The notes under the pieces: generated by a model
The model's input: only the letters and a program-made list of their open reading frames with translations
Databases searched by the model: none
What the model was told of the DNA's origin: nothing
Assembly (NCBI GenBank): GCA_020692355.1
Contig: JAIMKP010000026.1
Span: 1 to 42,395, forward strand
Length of the DNA stretch: 42,395 nt
Direction of reading: 5' to 3'
Origin: Desulfosporosinus sp.
GTDB taxonomy: Bacteria; Bacillota; Desulfitobacteriia; Desulfitobacteriales; Desulfitobacteriaceae
Made by a program: the position numbers and the translations under genes
In this document: one piece after another, positions 16,980 to 26,063 of the stretch
Layout of the letters: every line of letters begins with the position of its first letter
Position numbering within the stretch: position 1 is the first letter of the stretch

Positions 16980-17006
16980 TTAGCACTCATCGACTGAGAG
17001 TGCTAA
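16980..17006 (+). promoter_or_regulatory. CIRCE operator (HrcA binding site)
   Basis: TTAGCACTC-N9-GAGTGCTAA, a perfect match to the CIRCE consensus. HrcA bound here represses the operon at normal temperature and is released on heat shock with help from GroEL. Confidence 0.97.
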
Positions 17007-17063
17007 CAACGACCTCATCAACAGTGGAAACCGGAGAGGCTTAGGAAAGGATGGCGAGAATAA

Positions 17064-18107
17064 ATGCAAATGGATGAACGCAAAAAGAAGATCCTGCGTG
17101 CACTTATTCAAGATTACATCGCTTCCGCAGAACCCATCGGCTCGCGCACGATTGCGCGCAAGTTCGATCTGGGCGTGTCACCGGCAACGATCCGCAATGA
17201 GATGTCCGATTTGGAGGAACTTGGACTGATCGAACAGCCCCACACGTCGGCGGGCCGGATTCCTTCTGATGCCGGGTATCGGTATTATGTTGATTTTTTG
17301 ATGGAACCGCCAGCCCTTCGGGACGATGATAAGATGCTCATTGAGCGCGAGACGACGCACCGAATCCATGAGATACAGGAAGTCATTACTCAAACCAGCA
17401 AGCTCTTATCTCAGCTCACGAGTTTGACGAGTGTCGTGCTCGGTCCCCAGAAAGGGAAAGGGACTTTCAGTCGGATGCATTTTTTACCGTACCAGCCGGG
17501 TCAGGCCATCATGGTCGTGGTCAAGGAAAACGGGGCGGTGGAAAATCATATTATTGAGATTGGCCAAGATGTTGCAGCCGAAGAGCTGCAGAAGATTGCC
17601 GATGTTCTCAATCGGAAAATGCACGGGTACACGCTGAACGAAGTCAAACGGACGCTTCTCCATGAAATTTACAGCGAGCTCACCCGCCAACGGAGTCTAT
17701 TGGATAGTGCGCTTGAACTGCTTGAACCGATCCTGAACGATCAGGATCAGGAGCAAGAACACGTTTATTTGGGTGGGGCACTCAATATGTTGAACCAGCC
17801 GGAGTTTCGCGATTTAGAAAAGGTTAAGACGCTGTTCAAGGCGTTTGAAGAAGATGGCCGCCTTAAAAAGTTGCTCTCCATGGATAGAGAGGGATTAACC
17901 GTTACTATCGGTGGAGAAAATAAATTGGATGAGTTTAAAGATTGCAGCGTAATTTCGGCGACATTTCGCGTAGGCGGAGAGATAGTTGGTGCGGTGGGGA
18001 TCTTAGGGCCGACTCGCATGGATTATGCTAAGGCAATGGCCATTGTGGATTATACAACGCGCATGCTAAACCGACTCCTGCGAACTTCAAAACGAACGCC
18101 GCTCTGA
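17064..18107 (+). CDS. hrcA: Heat-inducible transcription repressor HrcA
   Basis: Represses class I heat-shock genes by binding CIRCE. The N-terminal winged helix (about residues 1-75) includes ILRALIQDYIASAEPIGSRT and the recognition region GVSPATIRNEMSDLEELGLI, followed by PHTSAGRIPSDAGYRYYVD. The C-terminal GAF-like inserted domain ends IVGAVGILGPTRMDYAKAM. At 347 residues it is full length. It is the first gene after CIRCE, so it controls itself, grpE and dnaK. The ATG at 17064 has no strong ribosome site, and an 8-codon ORF at 17051-17077 overlaps the start out of frame. ATG 17070 is an alternative start. Confidence 0.96.
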   Translation: MQMDERKKKILRALIQDYIASAEPIGSRTIARKFDLGVSPATIRNEMSDLEELGLIEQPHTSAGRIPSDAGYRYYVDFLMEPPALRDDDKMLIERETTHRIHEIQEVITQTSKLLSQLTSLTSVVLGPQKGKGTFSRMHFLPYQPGQAIMVVVKENGAVENHIIEIGQDVAAEELQKIADVLNRKMHGYTLNEVKRTLLHEIYSELTRQRSLLDSALELLEPILNDQDQEQEHVYLGGALNMLNQPEFRDLEKVKTLFKAFEEDGRLKKLLSMDREGLTVTIGGENKLDEFKDCSVISATFRVGGEIVGAVGILGPTRMDYAKAMAIVDYTTRMLNRLLRTSKRTPL

Positions 18108-18162
18108 CGATGTGGCTGGGCTGGGTTATGAGAAATTCATTTTAGATTAGGGTGGTGACAGG

Positions 18163-18771
18163 ATGGTGGCAAAGAGGGCAGAGACCTCTGCTGAGGAAGC
18201 GGGCTGGGGTGGATCCGGCGCGGAACATGCGGAACATGAAGTGGATGATGTTTTGGATGAACAACGCCTTGAGGAGGAGATTCCTGGGGAAGCCTCCCTG
18301 GAGGAAAAAGTGTTGACACTAGAAGCGAAGCTGAATGAGTCTGAAAACCAGGCGAAAGCGCATTATGACCATTTGCAGCGCTTACAGGCGGAATTTGATA
18401 ATTACCGTAAGCGCACGCAGAAGGAAAAAGAGGAAACGGTCAAATATGCGGCTGAGCGCCTGATCGAAGCACTGCTTCCGATTCTGGACAACTTTGAGCG
18501 AGCTATGACGGCGAGCCAAAGTCATCAAGATTCCGCAGGTTTTGTTCAAGGGATGGAATTGATCCTAAGGCAAATGCAAAATGTCCTGACCAAGGAAGGC
18601 CTTACGGCCATTGAGGCCTTAGGCCAGCCGTTTGACCCTAACCTGCATGAAGCCGTATTGCAGGTCGAGGCGGAGGAGCATCCGGAGAACACGGTTGTCG
18701 AGGAACTACAAAAAGGATATTATCTCAAAGAAAAAGTGCTGCGCCCGAGCATGGTGAAAGTTTCACGCTAA
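18163..18771 (+). CDS. grpE: Nucleotide exchange factor GrpE
   Basis: Co-chaperone that releases ADP from DnaK. It has an acidic, disordered N-terminus (about residues 1-50), a long coiled-coil helix (about 50-110, LEEKVLTLEAKLNESENQ then AEFDNYRKRTQKEKEE) and the compact beta domain with GVEP-type end (TAIEALGQPFDPNLHEAV, KGYYLKEKVLRPSMVKVS). The length is 202 residues. The start is ATG 18163 behind GGTGGTGACAGG. It is co-transcribed with hrcA (55-nt gap) and dnaK (40-nt gap). Confidence 0.96.
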   Translation: MVAKRAETSAEEAGWGGSGAEHAEHEVDDVLDEQRLEEEIPGEASLEEKVLTLEAKLNESENQAKAHYDHLQRLQAEFDNYRKRTQKEKEETVKYAAERLIEALLPILDNFERAMTASQSHQDSAGFVQGMELILRQMQNVLTKEGLTAIEALGQPFDPNLHEAVLQVEAEEHPENTVVEELQKGYYLKEKVLRPSMVKVSR

Positions 18772-18811
18772 GCGTGGCTAAACATAGGGCGTATTAAGGA
18801 GGATGAAAACC

Positions 18812-20665
18812 ATGGGTAAAATTATTGGAATTGATTTAGGAACAACATTTTCGTGCGTTGCAGTCATGGAAGGCGGCGAGGCGACCGTTATTCCGAATGC
18901 GGAAGGAAACCGCACGACTCCGTCTGTTGTGGGTTTCTCCAAGACCGGGGAGCGCCTGGCCGGCCAAGTGGCTAAACGCCAGGCAGTATCGAATCCAGAT
19001 CGTACGGTAAGCTCGATTAAACGGCATATGGGTTCAGATTATAAGGTCACGATTGAAGGTAAAGGCTATTCTCCTCAGGAAATTTCAGCCATGATCCTAC
19101 AAAAGCTAAAAACGGATGCGGAGGCCTACCTGGGTCAGACCGTCACTCAGGCTGTCATCACGGTTCCGGCTTACTTTACAGATGCCCAGCGTCAAGCGAC
19201 AAAAGATGCGGGGACGATTGCCGGGCTGGAGGTTTTGCGGATCATCAACGAACCGACCGCAGCCGCTCTCGCCTATGGCCTTGACAAGCAGGAAGATCAA
19301 ACGGTCTTGGTCTATGATTTAGGTGGCGGAACCTTTGACGTCTCCGTATTGGAATTGAGCCAAGGGATGGTCGAGGTGAAAGCGACGAGTGGAAACAACC
19401 GCTTGGGCGGCGATGACTTTGACCAACGTATTATCGATTATATGGTCGTCGAGTTTAAAAAGAGCACCGGTGTGGATTTGGCGAAAGACAAGGTGGCGTT
19501 GCAGCGTTTGAAAGAAGCGGCTGAAAAAGCGAAGATCGAGCTTTCCGGCGTGACCACTACGAACGTCAATCTGCCGTTTATCACAATGACGGCGGAAGGA
19601 CCTCAACACTTGGATATGAACATCAGCCGGGCTAAATTTGAAGAACTCATAGCGGATCTCGTGGAAGCAACGATGGGGCCGACTCGCCAGGCGCTTCAAG
19701 ATGCCAAGCTCTCCTGGAGTGACATTCATCAAGTGATTTTGGTGGGTGGTTCGACCCGGGTACCGGTCGTTCAAGAAGCGATTCGCAAGATCAGCGGCAA
19801 AGAGCCGCATAAAGGAGTGAATCCGGATGAAGTCGTGGCCCTCGGTGCCGCGATTCAAGGGGGCGTCCTGGGTGGCGAAGTGAAAGACATCATTTTGGTG
19901 GATGTCACTCCGCTTTCTTTAGGAATTGAAACCTTGGGCGGGGTCTTCACTCGGATTATTGACCGGAACACCACGATTCCGACGACAAAGTCTCAAACTT
20001 TCTCGACTGCTGCCGACAACCAAACTTCAGTGGATATCCATGTACTGCAAGGGGAACGGGAAATGGCAGCTTATAATAAAACCCTAGGCCGTTTCCAATT
20101 GAGCGGAATCCCGCCTGCCCCGCGCGGCATCCCGCAAATCGAAGTCAAATTCGATATTGATGCTAACGGGATCGTCCACGTTTCTGCGAAAGATATGGCA
20201 ACGGGCAATGAGCAGAAAGTGACGATCACTTCATCCACCGGGCTATCCAAAGATGAGATCGAGCGCATGAAGCAGGACGCGGAGTCTCATGCTGAAGAGG
20301 ATCGCAAGCACAAAGAGTCGATCGACGTCAAGAACCAGGCGGATTCCCTCGTCTACCAAACCGAGAAGGCCCTCAAGGATTTTGAAGGCAAGGGTAATGC
20401 GAGTGAGATTGACGCTGTCAAGAAAGCCTTAGAAGAGCTGAAGACCGCAGCGGCTGGAGACAACGTCGAGGTCATTAAGGCGAAGTCAGAAGCCGTGACG
20501 AAAGTGCTTTATCCCTTCATTGAAAAGATGTACCAGCAAACGGGCGCCCAGCCTGGAGCCGGAGCGGGGGATCCTGGAGCTGCTGGAGCTGGTGCAGGGG
20601 CAGGCGGTCCCAAAGATGATAATGTGGTTGATGCGGAGTATACCGAGGTCGATAAGGATAAATAA
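18812..20665 (+). CDS. dnaK: Chaperone DnaK (Hsp70)
   Basis: ATP-dependent chaperone for unfolded proteins. The actin-like ATPase domain begins [20 protein letters not shown] and contains [32 protein letters not shown] and [13 protein letters not shown]. The substrate domain follows, with [14 protein letters not shown] and [14 protein letters not shown], and then a helical lid. The C-terminal tail is a Gly/Ala/Pro-rich stretch before [12 protein letters not shown]. The start is ATG 18812, placed 9 nt after AAGGAGG; the ATG at 18803 abuts the ribosome site. The product is 617 residues. A REP-like hairpin follows, and dnaJ is 276 nt downstream. Confidence 0.98.
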   Translation: MGKIIGIDLGTTFSCVAVMEGGEATVIPNAEGNRTTPSVVGFSKTGERLAGQVAKRQAVSNPDRTVSSIKRHMGSDYKVTIEGKGYSPQEISAMILQKLKTDAEAYLGQTVTQAVITVPAYFTDAQRQATKDAGTIAGLEVLRIINEPTAAALAYGLDKQEDQTVLVYDLGGGTFDVSVLELSQGMVEVKATSGNNRLGGDDFDQRIIDYMVVEFKKSTGVDLAKDKVALQRLKEAAEKAKIELSGVTTTNVNLPFITMTAEGPQHLDMNISRAKFEELIADLVEATMGPTRQALQDAKLSWSDIHQVILVGGSTRVPVVQEAIRKISGKEPHKGVNPDEVVALGAAIQGGVLGGEVKDIILVDVTPLSLGIETLGGVFTRIIDRNTTIPTTKSQTFSTAADNQTSVDIHVLQGEREMAAYNKTLGRFQLSGIPPAPRGIPQIEVKFDIDANGIVHVSAKDMATGNEQKVTITSSTGLSKDEIERMKQDAESHAEEDRKHKESIDVKNQADSLVYQTEKALKDFEGKGNASEIDAVKKALEELKTAAAGDNVEVIKAKSEAVTKVLYPFIEKMYQQTGAQPGAGAGDPGAAGAGAGAGGPKDDNVVDAEYTEVDKDK

Positions 20666-20691
20666 GGATTCGGTTCGAAGCGGATGTTTGA

Positions 20692-20749
20692 AAACGGGGT
20701 AAGACCTTAGGGCCAAAATGATGCATCAGGGTAAGGTCTGACCCCGTTT
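20692..20749. repeat. REP-like long hairpin after dnaK
   Basis: AAACGGGGT-A-AGACCTTA (20692-20709) pairs with TAAGGTCT-G-ACCCCGTTT (20732-20749): 17 of 18 pairs, with a 22-nt loop. GGGGTnAGACC-type palindromes are a recurring intergenic repeat in many bacteria and are often linked to REP-associated Y1 transposases; that link is inference here. It may also end the hrcA-dnaK transcript, being followed by TTTGTCC. Confidence 0.75.
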
Positions 20750-20784
20750 GTCCTTGTAGAGTCTTCCTAAGCATTCAAAGCCTC

Positions 20785-20850
20785 GCTTGAGCATCCGCAC
20801 CTCGAACCTCGGACTTCGACTCTGACTTCTGATTTCCTGCCTCTGACTTC
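20785..20850. repeat. Degenerate short-period intergenic repeat
   Basis: A run of related 7-9-nt units of the type CTCGGACTTCGA and CTCTGACTTC. Similar strings occur at 11405-11432, 15283-15320, 16577-16610 and 23748-23775. Confidence 0.5.
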
Positions 20851-20858
20851 CAAAATGA

Positions 20859-20887
20859 TTGCCTTCTAAAGCAAAAGTGAGTAGAAT
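20859..20887 (+). promoter_or_regulatory. Likely separate promoter for dnaJ
   Basis: -35 TTGCCT (20859-20864), 17-nt spacer, -10 TAGAAT (20882-20887). No CIRCE follows, so dnaJ transcription from here would not be under direct HrcA control. Confidence 0.55.
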
Positions 20888-20941
20888 ATAGGGATGGATT
20901 GCGTTTGAGACGGATGGTAAGTAGGAGTGATGGGTGAAAGC

Positions 20942-22072
20942 ATGAAACGAGATTATTATGAAGTGCTCGGGGTAGGCAAAACTGCGAGTGAGACGGAAAT
21001 CAAACAGGCTTACCGGAAATTGGCTCGCCAGCACCATCCGGATGTGAACCCGGGGGACAAGGAAGCAGAGGCGAAGTTTAAAGAGGCAACTGAGGCCTAC
21101 GATGTGTTGAGCGATGGTGACAAACGGGCCCGCTATGATCAGTTTGGGCATGCTGGTGTGGATCCGAACCAGGCCGGAGGATTTGGTGGCGGGTTCGATA
21201 TGGGTGGCGGTTTCGGTGATATTTTCGATATGTTTTTTGGCGGCGGCGGGGGCGGTCAGCGCCGCAACGGGCCGCAAAGGGGTTCGGATCTCCGTTATGA
21301 TATGACGCTCTCTTTTGAAGAAGCGGCGTTTGGTACGGAAAAAGAGATCGAAATACCACGCATGGAATCCTGCTCAGACTGTCAAGGTTCAGGAGCGGCA
21401 GCGGGTACGCATCCGACCACTTGTCCTCAGTGTCGGGGTGCCGGCCAGGTGAAGACCGCTCAGCGCACTCCTTTTGGTCAATTCCAGACCGTACGCACGT
21501 GTCCCCAATGTCATGGAGAAGGGAAGATCATCTCCAGCCCCTGCAAGACCTGCAATGGTCAGGGTAAGGTACGGCATGTAAAGACATTGAAAATTAATAT
21601 TCCGGTCGGTTCCGAAGATGGCCTCAGCCTTCGTCTTAACGGCGATGGTGAGGCAGGTACGCGAGGCGGGCCGCCTGGAGATCTGTATATTGTCCTTCAT
21701 GTTAAACCACACAAGTTTTTTGACAGGGAAGGAAACGATGTTTTCTGCGAAGTGCCGATTACCTTCGTGCAGGCGGCTCTCGGTGCTGAAATCGACGTTC
21801 CGACTTTGGACGGTGCGGTTAAGATGAAGATCCCGGAAGGAACGCAAACTTCAACCGTCTTTCGCTTGAAGGGACACGGCATTCCGTATCGGCGTGGTAG
21901 CGGGCGCGGAGATCAGCATGTGCGGGTTATGGTGGCAACCCCGACCAAGCTCACTGAGAAGCAAAAAGAGCTTCTGCGGGAGTTCGGCGAAGCTGCATCA
22001 GAACAACAACAGATGGGGAAGAAATCCTTTTTTGATAAGGTGAAAGAAAACCTTCGCGACGCGATGGGATGA
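20942..22072 (+). CDS. dnaJ: Chaperone DnaJ (Hsp40)
   Basis: Delivers substrates to DnaK and stimulates its ATPase. The J domain starts [10 protein letters not shown] and has the HPD motif at residues 32-34. A Gly/Phe-rich segment follows (about 78-108, [20 protein letters not shown]). Four complete zinc motifs of the CxxCxGxG type are present ([32 protein letters not shown]). ATG 20942 is chosen as the conserved N-terminus; in-frame GTG 20927 and ATG 20930 would add five or four residues. The length is 376 residues. The gap and repeats after dnaK suggest it can be transcribed separately and together with prmA and rsmE. Confidence 0.97.
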   Translation: MKRDYYEVLGVGKTASETEIKQAYRKLARQHHPDVNPGDKEAEAKFKEATEAYDVLSDGDKRARYDQFGHAGVDPNQAGGFGGGFDMGGGFGDIFDMFFGGGGGGQRRNGPQRGSDLRYDMTLSFEEAAFGTEKEIEIPRMESCSDCQGSGAAAGTHPTTCPQCRGAGQVKTAQRTPFGQFQTVRTCPQCHGEGKIISSPCKTCNGQGKVRHVKTLKINIPVGSEDGLSLRLNGDGEAGTRGGPPGDLYIVLHVKPHKFFDREGNDVFCEVPITFVQAALGAEIDVPTLDGAVKMKIPEGTQTSTVFRLKGHGIPYRRGSGRGDQHVRVMVATPTKLTEKQKELLREFGEAASEQQQMGKKSFFDKVKENLRDAMG

Positions 22073-22085
22073 AGGGGCGCAAAGC

Positions 22086-23024
22086 ATGGACTGGCATGAA
22101 GTGGCGGTAACGGTTTCCTCGCAAGGAGAGGAGGCTGTTGCCGATCTTTTTTATCAGCTGGGTTGCCCTGGGGTGAGTATTGAAGATCCGGAACTTTTGC
22201 AGAGCTATGTGGAATCCGGGGTTTGGGACTACCATGATTTCGGGGAAGTCGCCCTGACCGGGCAGTCAGTGGTCACCGGGTACTTTGCGGAAGGGAAGGA
22301 TCTTCCAGCGAAGCTCAGCCAATTGGAAGCCGGGCTACAAAAACTTCTCGAACGTTTCCCGGAGTGGGTTCTCCAGGTCAAGGGAGCCACCGTTAAAGAA
22401 GAAGATTGGGCCACAGCCTGGAAGACCTATTTTAAGCCAATTCATGTTGGCCAGTTCCTGATCAAACCGACCTGGGAAGAGGCTAATCCAGTGGACGGAG
22501 ACGTCGTTCTGGAGCTTGATCCGGGGATGGCCTTTGGGACAGGAACCCATGCCACAACTACGCTTTGTTTGCACGCCCTGGCGGAACGCGTCCAGCCGGG
22601 TATAGAGGTGTTTGATTTGGGCACAGGTTCAGGGATTTTGGCTATCGCGGCGGCGAAGCTAGGAGCCCGGGTGAAAGCCGTGGATCTGGATCCGGTCGCA
22701 GTGCGGGTGGCTCAGGAGAATGTCGAGGTGAACAGGGTTTCAGACGTGGTGGAGATCCTGCAAGGGGATTTGGGAACGGTGCTCCACGGTAGGGCCGACC
22801 TGGTGGTTGCCAACATCATCGCAGATGTGATTTTGGCTCTCCTGTCTGACTTGCCAAGGCTTTTGCGCCCTAAAGGCGTATTTCTTGCTTCCGGTATCAT
22901 TGAAAATCGGGCAGTAGACGTTGAAGAAGGCTTGATTCAGGCAGGGTTTAAAATCCTAGAGCGCCGGGAAGACTCTGGCTGGATACTCTTGATGGCGAGG
23001 TGGGACAGCATTGCACCGATTTAA
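22086..23024 (+). CDS. prmA: Ribosomal protein L11 methyltransferase
   Basis: SAM-dependent enzyme that methylates ribosomal protein L11. The N-terminal substrate-recognition domain (about residues 1-125) ends at TWKTYFKP-like [16 protein letters not shown]. The catalytic domain has the PrmA signature [15 protein letters not shown] (144-158), the SAM loop [18 protein letters not shown] (176-193) and the motif [11 protein letters not shown]. It is 312 residues long. The start is ATG 22086 behind AAGGGGC. The gene lies 13 nt after dnaJ and overlaps rsmE, a standard Firmicutes arrangement. Confidence 0.96.
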   Translation: MDWHEVAVTVSSQGEEAVADLFYQLGCPGVSIEDPELLQSYVESGVWDYHDFGEVALTGQSVVTGYFAEGKDLPAKLSQLEAGLQKLLERFPEWVLQVKGATVKEEDWATAWKTYFKPIHVGQFLIKPTWEEANPVDGDVVLELDPGMAFGTGTHATTTLCLHALAERVQPGIEVFDLGTGSGILAIAAAKLGARVKAVDLDPVAVRVAQENVEVNRVSDVVEILQGDLGTVLHGRADLVVANIIADVILALLSDLPRLLRPKGVFLASGIIENRAVDVEEGLIQAGFKILERREDSGWILLMARWDSIAPI

Positions 23025-23748
23025 AGTGACGGAGCTGGGGGATCATGTCTTTTGGCTCCGGGATGCCGAGCGGGAGCATCTGGTCCGCGTTTTGCGCCTG
23101 TCTTCGGGCGATGCGATCCTTGGTTTTGATAATAGTGGCAGAGAATGGTTGGCTGAAATCCTGAAGATCGAGGATAACAGTGTAACCTGCGTCATGCTGG
23201 AGGAGCGCCAACCCCATGTCGAAGCCTGCAGCGAAGTCTATCTTGTTGCGGGGCTCTCCAAAGGGGAGAAGCTGGAATGGGTCATTCAGAAGGGCACTGA
23301 GCTGGGCATGTACGGCTTTGTTCCGCTCAGGGCGAAACGATCCATCATGCGTTTGGAAGGGAGTAAAGCCTCGGAGCGGGTGGAACGCTGGCAAAAGATA
23401 GCTAGGGAAGCAGCGAAACAATCCCACCGTGTGCGCGAACCACAAATCTTTGGGATCACAGATTGGGAAGACATCGCATCCGTTCTCCCCGAAACCACCC
23501 AGTGGTTGATTCCCTATGAAGAAGAAAAAAGCCAAGGGTTGAGCCAAACGCTGGCAACGCTTGTCTCGGACAAGCCCATTGCCATCCTCATCGGCCCCGA
23601 AGGGGGCTTCGACCCCTCGGAAGTCAGTTATGCCACCGAACATCTTAAGGCACAAAGCGTCTCCCTCGGCCCCCGGATTCTCCGTGCCGAAACCGCAGCC
23701 CTCGCAGCTTTAACCATAACCCTGGCGCATTGGGCAGACCTGGGGTAG
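23011..23748 (+). CDS. rsmE: 16S rRNA m3U1498 methyltransferase RsmE
   Basis: SPOUT-class methyltransferase that modifies U1498 of 16S rRNA. An N-terminal PUA-like domain (about 1-70, with [16 protein letters not shown]) is followed by the knotted SAM-binding domain with [33 protein letters not shown] and [16 protein letters not shown]. The start is TTG 23011 with GAGGTGGG 6 nt upstream; it overlaps prmA by 14 nt. At 245 residues it is complete. Confidence 0.95.
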   Translation: MHRFKVTELGDHVFWLRDAEREHLVRVLRLSSGDAILGFDNSGREWLAEILKIEDNSVTCVMLEERQPHVEACSEVYLVAGLSKGEKLEWVIQKGTELGMYGFVPLRAKRSIMRLEGSKASERVERWQKIAREAAKQSHRVREPQIFGITDWEDIASVLPETTQWLIPYEEEKSQGLSQTLATLVSDKPIAILIGPEGGFDPSEVSYATEHLKAQSVSLGPRILRAETAALAALTITLAHWADLG

Positions 23749-23785
23749 TAGAAGTCGGAGGTCGGACGGAGGGAAGGTAGGGGAA

Positions 23786-23927
23786 GGTTCTGCTGCTTCT
23801 AGGCAAGTAAACTTAACTCACCTAGGTAACCCAGGATCTCTATCCATTGACTCATTTAGAAGCACGAGAACCGTCCCTTTGCTCCCCATTGACTCATTTA
23901 GAAGCACGAGAACCGTCCCTTTGCTCC
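23786..23927. repeat. REP-like element with an exact 42-bp tandem duplication
   Basis: 23844-23885 and 23886-23927 are identical 42-bp units containing AGCACGAGAACCGTCCC. Upstream, 23786-23801 (GGTTCTGCTGCTTCTA) pairs with TAGAAGCACGAGAACC at 23857-23872 at 14 of 16 positions, so each unit carries one arm of a REP-like hairpin. GAACCGTCCC strings are common in intergenic repeats of related bacteria (from memory, not checked). Confidence 0.8.
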
Positions 23928-23975
23928 CGGAGATACTAGAATCAAATCTCAGCTGAAACGAGGAGCGCATAACCT

Positions 23976-25277
23976 ATGCAAACCCCAACCGTAACTTTTG
24001 TGACGCTAGGATGCAAAGTGAATCAAACCGAGAGTGAAGCTGTGGCCCAACTTTTTCGTCAGGAGGGGTATCGGGTTGTGGACTCGGGTGAGCCTGCGGA
24101 TGTCGTCGTGGTCAATACCTGTACGGTGACCAATACCGGTGATAGCAAGTCACGGCAGGTGATCCGGCGGATGATTAAGGCGAATCCGGAAAGCTTTATC
24201 GTGGTTATGGGCTGCTATGCCCAAACGGCTCCGGGAGAGGTTCTGAACATCGAAGGCGTGGACTTGGTTTTAGGGACGCAGGACAGAAACCGGATCCTGG
24301 AGTACATCGAGATCGCGCGTGCGGCGCAGAAACCTCAGAATGCGGTACATCATATTTGGAAAGCCAGGGACTTCGAGGAGCTTCCCTTGCTCGAAGAGGA
24401 AACACGAACTCGCGCAACGCTCAAAATAGAGGAGGGGTGCAACCAGTTCTGCACCTATTGCATTATCCCCTATGCCCGCGGCCCGGTGCGCAGTCGGAGA
24501 CCCGAAAATGCGCTGGCAGAAGCACGCAAACTCACTGAGGCAGGATATAAGGAAATTGTACTGACGGGAATCCATACGGGAGCCTATGGCCAGGATCTGG
24601 GTTCGCAGTGGGATCTTACCGGTTTGGTGCGGGAACTGGTACACATATCAGGATTAGAGCGTCTCCGCTTAAGTTCGATTGAGCCGATGGAGTTCACCCC
24701 CAGACTGATTCAGGCTATTGAAGAATCCGGGGTTGTCTGCCGCCATCTTCATATCCCGTTGCAAAGCGGAAGCGATGCGGTGCTGGCACGGATGAAGCGT
24801 CCGTACACCTTGGCGGATTACGCCGAACTGCTTCAAAACCTGCGGGCGAAGCTGCCGGGCCTCGCGGTGACCACGGATGTGATTGTTGGTTTTCCTGGAG
24901 AGAGTGAAGAAGATCATCAAGAGGCCTTGGATTTCGTAACTGGCTGTGAATTTGCGGGAATGCATGTTTTCCCCTACTCACGGCGGGAAGGCACACCGGC
25001 GGCTCGCTATCCGGGGCAGCTTCCTAATGCGGTGAAGCAGAAGCGGGTGCGGGAGATGCTGGAAGTCGCCCGCCAAAGCCAGGAACGGTATAAATGCCAC
25101 TTCGTCGGCCAGGTATTAGATGTCCTGATTGAAACTGTGGACGAGGCTGGGACGGCCTTCGGGCATACCGGAAATTACCTGGAGGTCAGCTTGCCGCCTT
25201 CTGACGCCGAAAGAACTTGGGAAGCAGGAAGCCTCGTATGGGTCAACCTAAAAGCAGAGCATCTCGGATTAAGCTAA
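23976..25277 (+). CDS. mtaB: tRNA t6A37 methylthiotransferase MtaB
   Basis: Radical SAM enzyme that converts t6A to ms2t6A at position 37 of ANN-decoding tRNAs. The N-terminal methylthiotransferase domain binds one cluster through C13 (TLGCKVNQTES), C49 (NTCTVTN) and C80 (MGCYAQ). The radical SAM cluster uses C155, C159 and C162 in EGCNQFCTYCIIPYARG. A TRAM-like domain ends the 433-residue protein. GCKVNQTES and the overall layout distinguish it from MiaB and RimO. It follows the REP-like repeat, ATG at 23976 with GAGGAG upstream. Confidence 0.94.
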   Translation: MQTPTVTFVTLGCKVNQTESEAVAQLFRQEGYRVVDSGEPADVVVVNTCTVTNTGDSKSRQVIRRMIKANPESFIVVMGCYAQTAPGEVLNIEGVDLVLGTQDRNRILEYIEIARAAQKPQNAVHHIWKARDFEELPLLEEETRTRATLKIEEGCNQFCTYCIIPYARGPVRSRRPENALAEARKLTEAGYKEIVLTGIHTGAYGQDLGSQWDLTGLVRELVHISGLERLRLSSIEPMEFTPRLIQAIEESGVVCRHLHIPLQSGSDAVLARMKRPYTLADYAELLQNLRAKLPGLAVTTDVIVGFPGESEEDHQEALDFVTGCEFAGMHVFPYSRREGTPAARYPGQLPNAVKQKRVREMLEVARQSQERYKCHFVGQVLDVLIETVDEAGTAFGHTGNYLEVSLPPSDAERTWEAGSLVWVNLKAEHLGLS

Positions 25278-25357
25278 CCACTGAAAACATGAAATATAGA
25301 TCGGATGGCACAGGATGGCCGAGTAAGCAAATCTTAAGATATTGAGGGGGTTTAAGC

Positions 25358-25702
25358 ATGTCAGACTGCCTGTTTTGCAAGATTGCCCAGAAGGAGATTC
25401 CCAGTGAGATCATCTATGAAGATGAGTTAATCGTAGCCTTTAAGGACATTAATCCCGTAGCTCCAGTGCATATTTTGTTGATTCCTAAGAAACATTTAAT
25501 CAGTGTTAACAATATAATGGAGGAAGACGAAGCAGTCATCGGGCGGATTTTCAGCGTCGCGAAAGAACTTGCACATCAATTCGGGATCGCTGAGTCCGGC
25601 TATCGGGTCGTCACGAATACCGGGACAGACGGAGGCCAAGTCATTGGACACTTGCATTTCCATATTTTGGGGGGCAAAGCGTTGAGAAGTGAGCTTGGGT
25701 AA
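25358..25702 (+). CDS. HIT-family nucleotide-binding protein (HinT-like)
   Basis: Small purine-nucleoside phosphoramidase-type hydrolase. It has an N-terminal CxxC (SDCLFCKIAQKEIPSEI) and the histidine triad GHLHFHILGG with H98, H100 and H102. The 114-residue length is typical of HinT. The start is ATG 25358 behind GAGGGGG. The physiological substrate cannot be told from sequence. It is usually found near rpsU and yqeY in this group, as here. Confidence 0.93.
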   Translation: MSDCLFCKIAQKEIPSEIIYEDELIVAFKDINPVAPVHILLIPKKHLISVNNIMEEDEAVIGRIFSVAKELAHQFGIAESGYRVVTNTGTDGGQVIGHLHFHILGGKALRSELG

Positions 25703-25704
25703 AA

Positions 25705-25800
25705 ATGTCGGTAAATGTCGAAAATAGGTGGGAGGAAAAAACTGGGTCTGAGGACACTCGGAACATAGGGCATTCAGGACATCTGGGACATATGAGGATA
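25705..25800. repeat. Degenerate GGACAT-type short repeats
   Basis: About six imperfect units (GGACACT, GGAACAT, GGGCATT, GGACATC, GGGACAT) follow the HIT gene. No coding potential is seen. Confidence 0.45.
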
Positions 25801-25802
25801 AC

Positions 25803-25831
25803 TTGACTCGCCCAAGTTCATCCAGTATAAT
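25803..25831 (+). promoter_or_regulatory. Strong sigma-A promoter for rpsU-yqeY
   Basis: -35 TTGACT (25803-25808), 17-nt spacer, perfect -10 TATAAT (25826-25831), 41 nt before the rpsU start. Confidence 0.85.
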
Positions 25832-25872
25832 CAAATAGTGCACTTTACGATCCAGTGGAGGGAGGGATAAGA

Positions 25873-26049
25873 ATGAGCGAAATCAAAGTCGGAAAAAACG
25901 AATCCCTAGATAGCGCACTCCGCCGGTTCAAGCGTACTTGTCAGCGTTCGGGAGTTTTGTCTGAAGTTCGCAAACATGAGCATTACGAAAAGCCTAGCGT
26001 ACGGAAGAAAAAGAAATCCGAAGCCGCGCGCAAACGCAAGTTTAAGTAA
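25873..26049 (+). CDS. rpsU: 30S ribosomal protein S21
   Basis: Small basic protein of the 30S platform. [20 protein letters not shown] and the very basic end ([16 protein letters not shown]) identify it. The start is ATG 25873, with GGAGGGAGGGA upstream; the frame extends to 25855 but that codon precedes the ribosome site. It has 58 residues. It is transcribed from the strong promoter at 25803 together with yqeY. Confidence 0.96.
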   Translation: MSEIKVGKNESLDSALRRFKRTCQRSGVLSEVRKHEHYEKPSVRKKKKSEAARKRKFK

Positions 26050-26063
26050 GGAGTGTCTCGCAA

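Noticed and set aside
16676-17044. Several short frames between hemW and hrcA
   Set aside because: They cover the non-coding repeat, the promoter and CIRCE; none has a ribosome site or family resemblance.
19319-19858. 179-residue open frame antisense to dnaK
   Set aside because: It is a shadow of the conserved dnaK reading frame, without a ribosome site or recognisable protein character. The same holds for long antisense frames in lepA (13571-14242), spoIIP (8405-9004) and recO (35092-35958).
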